The translations under genes and the position numbers were made by a program. Below are positions 1 to 5,800 of a stretch of 7,126 nucleotides of DNA, piece by piece. Below the pieces are notes generated by a model. It saw only the letters and a program-made list of their open reading frames with translations, had not been told where the DNA came from and ran no database searches. Within the stretch, counting starts at the first letter, position 1. Each line of letters begins with the position of its first letter. Origin of the DNA: Candidatus Rokuibacteriota bacterium (GTDB taxonomy: Bacteria; Methylomirabilota; Methylomirabilia; Rokubacteriales; CSP1-6); contig QHSM01000237.1 in assembly GCA_003221595.1 (NCBI GenBank), positions 1-7,126 of the forward strand, in the 5' to 3' direction.

Positions 1-474
1 CGGCCAGCGTGCGCTGATCCAGCCCACGCTCATCGAATACGCGAGCCCGTAGGGTGCGCCGACGACCATGACCTGTTCGCCGACCCGCACCGCGTCGGAG
101 TCACCCAGCCGCGCCACCCGCATGGCCGCGGTCACGCGCTCGAGCTGCAGGAGCGCGACATCGGCGGCCGCATTGGCCGAGAGGAGCTTCGCGCGCACGA
201 CCTCACCGGCGATGCCCTCGACGGTGATCTCGTCCATGCCGTTGACGACGTGGGCGGCCGTCATCACCCTACCGTCGCTGGAGATCAGGACACCGGAGCC
301 CGTCTCGTTGAAGCGGGTGACCCCCGAGGCGCCGACGTCGCGCCCCTTGCTCCGCACGACGACGACGAACGGGCTGACCTTGCGAAAGGTATCGTCCAGG
401 TTCTGGGCCCGGGCCGCCGGGGCGAAGGCCGGCAGCACCCCGGCCGCAAGTATCACCGCGAGGACCTTCTTCAT
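1..474 (-). CDS. Secreted trypsin-like (DegP/HtrA-type) serine protease, N-terminal part, cut by window edge
   Basis: The frame is open for 158 codons from an ATG at 474-472 to the window edge, so only the N-terminal part is seen. Residues 1-23 form a Sec signal peptide: Lys-Lys, a hydrophobic core, and an Ala-Arg-Ala cleavage site before Gln24. The mature part shows the S1C protease pattern: TGSGVLISSDG at 58-68, TAAHVV with catalytic His75, and ADVALLQL with catalytic Asp105, followed by a GAPYGL segment. The catalytic Ser (GNSGGP) and any PDZ domains lie beyond the edge, so activity cannot be confirmed. The family degrades or senses misfolded envelope proteins in the periplasm. A GTG two codons upstream (480-478) is an alternative start; ATG-AAG-AAG suits a signal peptide better. 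A GGGG just upstream is only a weak ribosome site. The gene lies 48 nt after the M23 peptidase gene and in the same frame, and is probably cotranscribed with it. Confidence 0.9.
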   Translation of the reverse strand, partial: MKKVLAVILAAGVLPAFAPAARAQNLDDTFRKVSPFVVVVRSKGRDVGASGVTRFNETGSGVLISSDGRVMTAAHVVNGMDEITVEGIAGEVVRAKLLSANAAADVALLQLERVTAAMRVARLGDSDAVRVGEQVMVVGAPYGLAYSMSVGWISARWP

Positions 475-484
475 GGGCACCCCA

Positions 485-518
485 GCTCTCGGGGGGAGCG
501 CCGCTCGCTCCTCCGAGC
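485..518 (-). promoter_or_regulatory. Hairpin in the leader between the M23 and protease genes
   Basis: The 48-nt gap between the M23 stop (523-525) and the protease ATG contains an inverted repeat. On the minus strand GGAGCG pairs with CGCTCC across a 5-nt loop (AGCGG). An outer CTCGG/CCGAG helix follows after a small A/CC internal loop. No U-run follows, so it is not a canonical intrinsic terminator. The structure ends about 10 nt before the ATG, so it could slow or tune translation of the protease, or stabilise the upstream mRNA end. Folding is inferred from complementarity only. Confidence 0.4.
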
Positions 519-522
519 CTAC

Positions 523-1767
523 CTAGTACGGGGCGGTGGCTTCGAGGCGCGTGAGTAGCTCGTGCGTGTGGCGCTGGAACTCGGGCCTGGCCGCCGCCGG
601 GATCGGCTCGCCGGGGATGAAGCGCTCGCCGAGCGGATTCACGTACGTGCCGTTCTTCGCGACACGGTAGTCGAGGTGGGGTCCGGTCGCGAGGCCGGTG
701 GCGCCGACGTTGCCGATGATCTGCTTCTGCCGGACGCGGGCGCCCGCCCGTAGCCCGTCGGTGATCCGGGAGAGGTGGTTGTACTGGGTCTCGTAGCCCG
801 AGCGATGGCGGAGATGGACCTGGATGCCGTTGCCGCCATTCCACCCGGCAGAGACCACCACACCGTCGGCGACGGCGCGGACCGGCGTGCCGACCGGCGC
901 CGCGTAGTCGATCGCCAGGTGCGGGCGCACGCCCCCGAGGATCGGGTGCGGCCGCGCGTAGGTGAAGCCCGAGGTGATGCGCGAGAACTCGAGGGGCGAC
1001 TTCAGGAAGCTCTTGCGGAGCGACTGGCCGGCCAGATCGTAGTGTCCGAAGCGCGCACCCGGCTGCTCGAGCCCCACGCCCGTCAGGGTCTTGCCCCCGC
1101 TCGCGTACTGGGCGACGAGGATCCGGCCGTAGTCCACGAAGGTGCCGCCCGCGTAGCGCTTCTCGACGAGGAGGCGGAAGCGGTCTCCCGCGCGCGTGTC
1201 GGCGGTGAAGTCGAAGTCCGAGGAGAAGATCTCGACCAGGTCGAGCACCAATTTCGCCGACTCGCCGCTTTTCTCGACGGCGTCGAAGAGCGAGCGCTGC
1301 ACCACGCCGCGGACCGCCTCGACCCGGACGTCGGGAACGGTCTCGGCCCGGCCGACCTGCCAGCCCCCGCGGGTCGCGCGGGCGGCGAACGAGAGCCAGG
1401 GGCTCGCCTCGTATCGGACGGTGATCGGCTCGTTCCGGAAATTGGAGACGATCTCGACGGAGGCGCCCGTCCGGAGCTTTCTGAGCTCCGCCCCGTTCTT
1501 CCCGAACTGCGTCGCCAGCGCGCCGGCGGCGCGGGCCTCGAGCCCTCCGCGCGTCAGGGTGCGGGCGAGCGTGTCCCCGCGCTGCACCTCGACGGTCTGG
1601 GTCGTGGTCGGGAACGTCGGCGTCGGGACGATGGCGGCGAGCTTGGGCGCCGAAAGCCAGTGCGGCGCCTGAGCCAGGCCGGGCCAAACATAGAGGTAGG
1701 CCGATACCGCAAGCCCACCGAGACCGACCCCGCACAGCACCGCTGCCAGCCCGAAGCGCCTCTGCAT
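523..1767 (-). CDS. M23 family peptidoglycan DD-endopeptidase with LysM-like domain (MepM/Csd3 type)
   Basis: This 414-residue protein has an N-terminal membrane anchor or uncleaved signal (about residues 5-28), a Pro/Thr-rich linker, and an OapA/LysM-like domain at about 57-107 (VEVQRGDTL). A second N-terminal domain of the Csd3/MepM kind follows at about 145-262, and the C-terminal M23 peptidase domain at about 265-380. Metal and catalytic residues seen are His283 and Asp287 (HLAID), His331 (NHLS) and His364 (GPHLD). The family cuts peptide cross-links of periplasmic peptidoglycan during growth or shape control. The usual HxH motif reads HLD here: Asp366 stands where the third zinc ligand is normally His. 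The ATG at 1767-1765 was chosen because it directly precedes the MQRRFG anchor. The frame extends upstream to 1878, but those codons look non-coding and overlap a promoter-like sequence. There is no Shine-Dalgarno, which fits leaderless initiation. The stop is TAG. Confidence 0.93.
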   Translation of the reverse strand: MQRRFGLAAVLCGVGLGGLAVSAYLYVWPGLAQAPHWLSAPKLAAIVPTPTFPTTTQTVEVQRGDTLARTLTRGGLEARAAGALATQFGKNGAELRKLRTGASVEIVSNFRNEPITVRYEASPWLSFAARATRGGWQVGRAETVPDVRVEAVRGVVQRSLFDAVEKSGESAKLVLDLVEIFSSDFDFTADTRAGDRFRLLVEKRYAGGTFVDYGRILVAQYASGGKTLTGVGLEQPGARFGHYDLAGQSLRKSFLKSPLEFSRITSGFTYARPHPILGGVRPHLAIDYAAPVGTPVRAVADGVVVSAGWNGGNGIQVHLRHRSGYETQYNHLSRITDGLRAGARVRQKQIIGNVGATGLATGPHLDYRVAKNGTYVNPLGERFIPGEPIPAAARPEFQRHTHELLTRLEATAPY

Positions 1768-1773
1768 GACAGC

Positions 1774-1803
1774 ATCATAGTGATCGGTGGCGGGAAAAAT
1801 CAA
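1774..1803 (-). promoter_or_regulatory. Sigma70-like promoter for the M23 peptidase gene, predicted leaderless
   Basis: On the minus strand TTGATT (1803-1798, 4/6 to TTGACA) is followed after 18 nt by TATGAT (1779-1774, 5/6 to TATAAT). Only six bases (GCTGTC) separate the -10 from the ATG at 1767, so the expected start point falls on or next to the A of the start codon. It lies in a locally AT-richer patch of an otherwise GC-rich region. The gap of 130 nt after rsmA and the absence of a ribosome-binding site support a separate, leaderless transcription unit. The promoter is a sequence prediction only. Confidence 0.5.
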
Positions 1804-1837
1804 GTACCGCGAGGGTTTCCGGAGATTCATCCACAGG

Positions 1838-1859
1838 CGTCCACAATCGGTGGTGGACG
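1838..1859. repeat. Perfect 7-bp inverted repeat between rsmA and the M23 gene
   Basis: The arms CGTCCAC (1838-1844) and GTGGACG (1853-1859) are perfect reverse complements around an 8-nt spacer. The right arm as read on the minus strand also starts a direct repeat: TGTGGA occurs twice with a 10-bp period (one helical turn). The site lies about 35 bp upstream of the predicted -35 of the M23 promoter and about 38 nt after the rsmA stop. With no U-run it is a poor intrinsic terminator. It could be an operator or activator site, or an rsmA mRNA 3' end hairpin. Function is unknown. Confidence 0.4.
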
Positions 1860-1897
1860 AGCGCGCGCGGACACTCAAGGTTCCACGAGGCGCCCGA

Positions 1898-2689
1898 TCA
1901 GGACAGCCGAGCCGTCAGGTCTGCAAACTCTTGCAGGGAGAGCGTCTCGGCTCGCCGCCCAGGGTCGACCCCGGCGAGCCCGGCCGCCCGGCGAACGACT
2001 TCGAGGGGCAGGCCGAGCCCGGCGCCCAGCGCGTTGGCCAGCACCTTCCGTCGCTGAGCGAACGCCGCGCGCACGACCGTCTCGAAGCGCCGCTCGTCGG
2101 CGAGCGCCACGCGCGGCTCGCGAAGGACGCGAAGATGGAGTACGGCCGATTCCACTTTCGGCGGCGGGCGAAAGGCCCCCGCGGGCACCCGGAGCGCCAG
2201 CCGTACGTCGCAGTGAAGCTGGGTGAAGACGGAAAGACTTCCGTAGGTCTTGCCCCCCGGCGGCGCCGCGACGCGTTCGGCCACCTCGCGCTGAAGCATC
2301 AGCGCCATCTCGTTGATGGCGCGCCCTGCCCCGACCAGAGCGGCGAGGATCAGTTTGCCGACGCTATACGGCAGGTTGCCGACGATCAGGACGCGGCCCC
2401 CCGACGGCGCCACGAGCCCGGCGTAGTCCCACGTTCGCGCATCGGCGTCCAGGACCTCGACCGAAGGGAACCGCGCCCTGAGCGCCGCGCCGAGCGCGCG
2501 ATCGACCTCGAGCGCCACGACCCGGCCGGCGCGGCCGGCGAGAATGCCGGTCAGCGCGCCGTCTCCTGGACCGATCTCGACGACGAGATCGGCCGGGGTC
2601 GGCGCGACGAGATCGACGATGGCCCTGGCGATCGCGCCGTCACGCAGGAAGTGCTGCCCGAGCGCGCGGCGCTTGTTCTCCGAGGGCAC
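1898..2689 (-). CDS. rsmA: 16S rRNA (adenine1518-N6/adenine1519-N6)-dimethyltransferase RsmA/KsgA
   Basis: The 263-residue protein has the usual family length. RsmA uses SAM to dimethylate two adjacent adenines in the 3'-terminal hairpin of 16S rRNA late in 30S assembly. The order of motifs is complete: the N-terminal LGQHFL (10-15), SAM motif I VEIGPGDGALT (37-47), the acidic residue Glu61 ending motif II (ALEVD), Asp81 in VLDADA, and the catalytic NLPY (105-108). MLQREVAER (131-139), FRPPPKVESAV (173-183) and the C-terminal small helical domain follow. The start is GTG (2689-2687), chosen because the next residues run straight into the conserved N-terminus; no Shine-Dalgarno is evident. It follows coaE by 30 nt in the same reading frame, with no stop other than the coaE TAG between them. 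The stop is TGA. It is probably the last gene of the glnE-polA-coaE-rsmA operon. Confidence 0.97.
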   Translation of the reverse strand: MPSENKRRALGQHFLRDGAIARAIVDLVAPTPADLVVEIGPGDGALTGILAGRAGRVVALEVDRALGAALRARFPSVEVLDADARTWDYAGLVAPSGGRVLIVGNLPYSVGKLILAALVGAGRAINEMALMLQREVAERVAAPPGGKTYGSLSVFTQLHCDVRLALRVPAGAFRPPPKVESAVLHLRVLREPRVALADERRFETVVRAAFAQRRKVLANALGAGLGLPLEVVRRAAGLAGVDPGRRAETLSLQEFADLTARLS

Positions 2690-2694
2690 GGTGT

Positions 2695-2710
2695 ATCGCG
2701 CGGGCGCGAT
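2695..2710. repeat. GC-rich palindrome just upstream of the rsmA start
   Basis: ATCGCGC and GCGCGAT form 7-bp arms around two bases, filling half of the 30-nt coaE-rsmA gap and ending 5 nt before the GTG start. In RNA it can form a stable short hairpin with a 4-nt loop exactly where a ribosome site would be expected, and no Shine-Dalgarno is visible. It may make rsmA translation depend on ribosomes arriving from coaE. In GC-rich DNA such palindromes also arise by chance. Confidence 0.35.
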
Positions 2711-2719
2711 CGGCGCCGA

Positions 2720-3358
2720 CTACGACGCCAAGCGCGCCGTGAGCTCGCCCATGAGGGCCGCGAAGACGCGCCGAACCTGCTCGGCGGTGGCCTCGCGGTC
2801 GCCGGAATTGTCGATGACGTAGTCGGCCAGCTTCGCCTTTTCGGCCAGCGGCATCTGGCTGGCTATCCTCCGCCGGCCCTCCGCGTCGTCGGTGCCGTCG
2901 CGGCCCCGGAGGCGCGCGGCCTGCGTCGCCTCGTCGGTGATGACAACGACCATGCGCTCCACGTCCTTGTGGCCGAGGGCCTCGATCAGGATGGCGGCGT
3001 CGTAGAACACGATGCCCGCGAAGCCCCGCGCGGCCAGCTCGTGGAGCCGCGCCTGGACGCCCGCGCGAATGGCCGGGTGGGTGATCGCCTCGAGGCGATT
3101 GCGCCGCTCGGGGTTGGCGAAGACGATCGCGCCGAGCTTCTTGCGATCGAGCGTCCCGTCGGGGTTCACCACGTCGCGGCCGAATTCCGCGACGATCTCA
3201 TGCCAGGCGGGCTGGCCCGGCTCGACCACCTCGCGGGCGAGCAGATCGGCGTCGATGATCTCGGCGCCGAGCCCCCGGAGCATGCACGACACCGTGCTCT
3301 TCCCCGTCGCGATACCGCCGGTGAGCCCCACGAGCAGGAACTTGCGGGGGGCGCTCAT
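2720..3358 (-). CDS. coaE: Dephospho-CoA kinase CoaE
   Basis: CoaE catalyses the last step of coenzyme A synthesis in the cytoplasm: ATP-dependent phosphorylation of the 3'-hydroxyl of dephospho-CoA. The 212-residue protein has the usual length and the P-loop GGIATGKST (14-22), then IDAD (35-38). ITHP at 92-95, the DAAILIEALG segment (120-129, the position of the usual DxPLLxE), RLRGRDG in the lid (149-155) and ADYVIDNSG (178-186) complete the family pattern. The ATG overlaps the polA stop in an ATGA arrangement (4-bp overlap), so translation is probably coupled to polA; the only nearby purine run is too close to be a good ribosome site. The polA-coaE neighbourhood is common in bacteria. The stop is TAG, and rsmA follows in the same frame 30 nt later. 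Nothing is unusual in the protein itself. Confidence 0.97.
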   Translation of the reverse strand: MSAPRKFLLVGLTGGIATGKSTVSCMLRGLGAEIIDADLLAREVVEPGQPAWHEIVAEFGRDVVNPDGTLDRKKLGAIVFANPERRNRLEAITHPAIRAGVQARLHELAARGFAGIVFYDAAILIEALGHKDVERMVVVITDEATQAARLRGRDGTDDAEGRRRIASQMPLAEKAKLADYVIDNSGDREATAEQVRRVFAALMGELTARLAS

Positions 3359-5778
3359 ACCTGCGCCCAGTCGTCTCCCGCCTTCACGTCGACCACCACG
3401 GGCACCTTGAGCGGCAGGGCCGACGCCATGATCTCGCGGGCGAGCGCCGTGACCGTGTCGACCTCCTCCGTCGGAGCTTCGAAGAGCAGCTCGTCATGTA
3501 CTTGCAACAGCATCCCGCTCTTCAGATCCGGCAGGTACCGGCGCCGCCCGAGCAGCGTCGACACGAAGCCGCGCTCGCGCCCCTCGGCCAGCGTGCGGTC
3601 GATGAACGCCCGGACGCGCGGATGGCTGGCGAAATAGTCGCTGATGTACTTCTGCGCCTCCTTCTGGTCGATCTTGGTCGCCTGCGACAGGCCGAACGCG
3701 GAGACGCCGTAGAGGATCGCGTAGTTGGCGCTCTTGGCGATCGTGCGCTGCAGATACGTCACCGCGTCCGCCGCCACCCTGAACACTTCCGAAGCCGTGC
3801 GCGTGTGGATGTCCTCGCCCCGGCCGAACGACTCGATGAGCGCGGGCTCTTCCGAGAGGTGCGCGAGGATCCGCAGCTCGATCTGCGAGTAGTCGGCCGC
3901 CACGAATTTCCAGCCCGCCTCGGGGATGAACGCCGCGCGGATCCGGCGGCCGAGCTCCGTCCGGATCGGGATGTTCATGAGGTTCGGGTCCTGCGAGCTG
4001 AGCCGTCCGGTCGCCGCCACCAGCTGGTTGAACGTCGTATGGATGCGGCCGGTGCGCGGATTGACGAGCCCTGGCAGGGTGTCGGCGTACGTGCCCTTCA
4101 GCTTCGCCAGACTGCGGTGCTCGAGGATCTTGGCCGGCAGCGGATGGCCGAGGGCGAGCTCGCTCAGCACGTCGGCGTCGGTGGAGTAGCCGGTCTTCGT
4201 CCGGCGCACCGGCGGCAGCTTCAGCTTCTCGAAGAGGATCTGGGCGAGCTGCTTGGGCGAGGCGATGGTGAACTCCTCGCCGGCCAGCTGGTAGATCTCG
4301 CGCGTGAGGTTGTCGAGGTCGCGCTCGAGCTCCTTGGCGAACGCCTCGAGGCGTCCCGGATCGACGCGGATGCCGTGACGCTCCATGAGGGCCAGGACCG
4401 GGATGAGCGGACGCTCCATATCCTCGTAGATCGACCAGAGCTCGCGCGCCCGGAGCTCGGCGGCGGCGTGCTCCCAGTAGCGCCAGACGAAGGTCGCCCG
4501 CCCGCCGAGCGCGTGCACGGGATCGGCCTCCGGCGGGCACTCGCCGAACGCCTCCATGCAGACCTGCTCGAGCTCGTACGTCGCGCGCGCCGAGTTGAGG
4601 AGATACGCGGCGACGGCCGAGTCCTGAACGGGCGGCGCGGCGACGGAGCGCGCGAGCCAGGATTCGAGCAGAGGCTTGGCGTTGTGGACGATCACCTCGC
4701 GCTCCCCGAGCGACCCGGGCGCCTCGCCGGGCTCGATCGTGACCGCGCCGGCGGCGGGATGGAACAGGGCGAGCTCGGCGACGCGCGGCTCCGGCGGCAG
4801 CCCCTCGCCCGCCCAGTCGAGCGCCAGCGGTGCCCCGGCCGGGACGGCGCCGAGCCAGGCGGCGATCGCCGCCTTGTCCTCGAGACGTCGCGAGATCTCC
4901 GGGGCGGCCGGCGCCGGTGGCGGCGGCAATTCCTTCACGAGCCGGGTGAACTCCATCTCCATCCAGAGCAGACGAAGCTTGGCCCAGTCGGGCTCCACGC
5001 GGCGAAACGCGTCGAGATCGACGGCGACGGGCACCTGACGGTTGAGCAGCGCCAGCTCGCGCGAGAGGAGCGCGTCCTTCCGGCCGGCGGCGAGCGTCTC
5101 CCGGAGCTTTCCGGGCACGAGCGTCAGGTTCTCGTAGAGGCGCTCCACGGAGCCGAACTGGCCGACGAGCTTCACCGCGGTCTTCTCGCCGACGCCGCGC
5201 ACGCCCTTGATGTTGTCGATGGCGTCGCCCATGAGGGCGAGCACATCGGCGATCTGGCCGGGCTCCACGCCCCAGCGCTCGCGCACCTTCGCCTCGTCGT
5301 ACATCACAGGCTCGCCGGTCCGCCCGGAGACGCTCAGCACGCGGACACGCGGGCCGACAAGCTGGAGCAGATCCTTGTCGCCGCTCACCACCACGATCTC
5401 GAGCTCGGGGGTGGCGAGCGCCTTCTCGACCACCGTGGCCAGCACGTCGTCGGCCTCGAATCCCGACACTTCCAGCACGGGCGTGTGGAGCGCCTCGAAG
5501 AGACGCCGTACATAGGGCAGCTGGCGCACCAGGTCGTCGGGCATCGCGGTGCGCGTCGCCTTGTAATCGGCCGACAGCGCGTCCCGGAACGTCGGGCCGG
5601 GCGGATCCCACGCGATCGCCAGATAGTCCGGCTGCTCCTCGCGAATCAGCTTCCACAGCATGGTGCTGAGGATCAGCACGGCATGGCTCGGCACTCCCTT
5701 GGACGTCGACAGGTACCCGACCGCGTGGTACGCGCGGAAGAGGTGGGAGTGGCCGTCCATGACGAAAAGTCTTTTCAT
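3355..5778 (-). CDS. polA: DNA polymerase I (5'-nuclease and polymerase) with an internal deletion in the polymerase domain
   Basis: Pol I fills gaps and removes RNA primers in replication and repair. Residues 1 to about 285 are the 5'-3' flap nuclease: MDG (Asp8), GFEADDV (106-112), SGDKDLLQL (132-140) and GDAIDN (184-189), all intact. Residues about 295-455 match the 3'-5' exonuclease fold but without its acids: LALDWAG (318-324) replaces DxE and IVHNAKPLL has no Asp, so proofreading is probably absent. Residues about 456-807 are the polymerase: TGRLSSQDPNLMNIP (590-604), motif A DYSQIELR (629-636), O-helix Arg678, Lys682, Tyr686, Tyr690, and motif C QVHDE (759-763). Between LPDLKS (749-754) and GMLLQVHDE (755-763) about 44 conserved residues are missing, including the Arg, Asn and Gln equivalent to E. 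coli R841, N845 and Q849. The frame is otherwise unbroken. At 807 residues it is shorter than typical (850-930). The ATG at 5778 has a good ribosome site. Confidence 0.96.
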   Translation of the reverse strand: MKRLFVMDGHSHLFRAYHAVGYLSTSKGVPSHAVLILSTMLWKLIREEQPDYLAIAWDPPGPTFRDALSADYKATRTAMPDDLVRQLPYVRRLFEALHTPVLEVSGFEADDVLATVVEKALATPELEIVVVSGDKDLLQLVGPRVRVLSVSGRTGEPVMYDEAKVRERWGVEPGQIADVLALMGDAIDNIKGVRGVGEKTAVKLVGQFGSVERLYENLTLVPGKLRETLAAGRKDALLSRELALLNRQVPVAVDLDAFRRVEPDWAKLRLLWMEMEFTRLVKELPPPPAPAAPEISRRLEDKAAIAAWLGAVPAGAPLALDWAGEGLPPEPRVAELALFHPAAGAVTIEPGEAPGSLGEREVIVHNAKPLLESWLARSVAAPPVQDSAVAAYLLNSARATYELEQVCMEAFGECPPEADPVHALGGRATFVWRYWEHAAAELRARELWSIYEDMERPLIPVLALMERHGIRVDPGRLEAFAKELERDLDNLTREIYQLAGEEFTIASPKQLAQILFEKLKLPPVRRTKTGYSTDADVLSELALGHPLPAKILEHRSLAKLKGTYADTLPGLVNPRTGRIHTTFNQLVAATGRLSSQDPNLMNIPIRTELGRRIRAAFIPEAGWKFVAADYSQIELRILAHLSEEPALIESFGRGEDIHTRTASEVFRVAADAVTYLQRTIAKSANYAILYGVSAFGLSQATKIDQKEAQKYISDYFASHPRVRAFIDRTLAEGRERGFVSTLLGRRRYLPDLKSGMLLQVHDELLFEAPTEEVDTVTALAREIMASALPLKVPVVVDVKAGDDWAQV

Positions 5779-5783
5779 GCGCT

Positions 5784-5791
5784 CTTCTTCC
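5784..5791 (-). promoter_or_regulatory. Ribosome-binding site of polA
   Basis: GGAAGAAG on the minus strand ends 5 nt before the polA ATG, within the 22-nt gap after the glnE stop. It is the clearest Shine-Dalgarno-like sequence in the window and supports the 5778 start. Confidence 0.6.
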
Positions 5792-5800
5792 GGTTCGCAG

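Noticed and set aside
269..1735. 488-codon minus-strand frame overlapping the M23 and protease genes
   Set aside because: It is out of frame with both recognised proteins, is Arg/Gly/Pro-rich and has no motif.
1827..1835. TCATCCACA, one mismatch from a DnaA box
   Set aside because: It is a single copy with no AT-rich unwinding region or origin genes nearby, so chance explains it.
1838..1859. Intrinsic terminator after rsmA
   Set aside because: The stem is only 7 bp with an 8-nt loop, and no U-run follows on the minus strand.
1768..1878. Upstream extension of the M23 gene to an ATG at 1878 or 1830
   Set aside because: The added residues carry no recognisable pattern and would place a charged stretch before the membrane anchor. 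The region looks like a promoter, and the anchor starts naturally at 1767.
1787..3637. 616-codon plus-strand open frame opposite rsmA and coaE
   Set aside because: It is antisense to two well-recognised enzymes, low in complexity and without any family motif, so it is a shadow.
3494..5656. 720-codon minus-strand frame inside polA
   Set aside because: It is a shifted frame of polA with Arg/Ala/Gly-rich nonsense content. The polA frame carries all the motifs.
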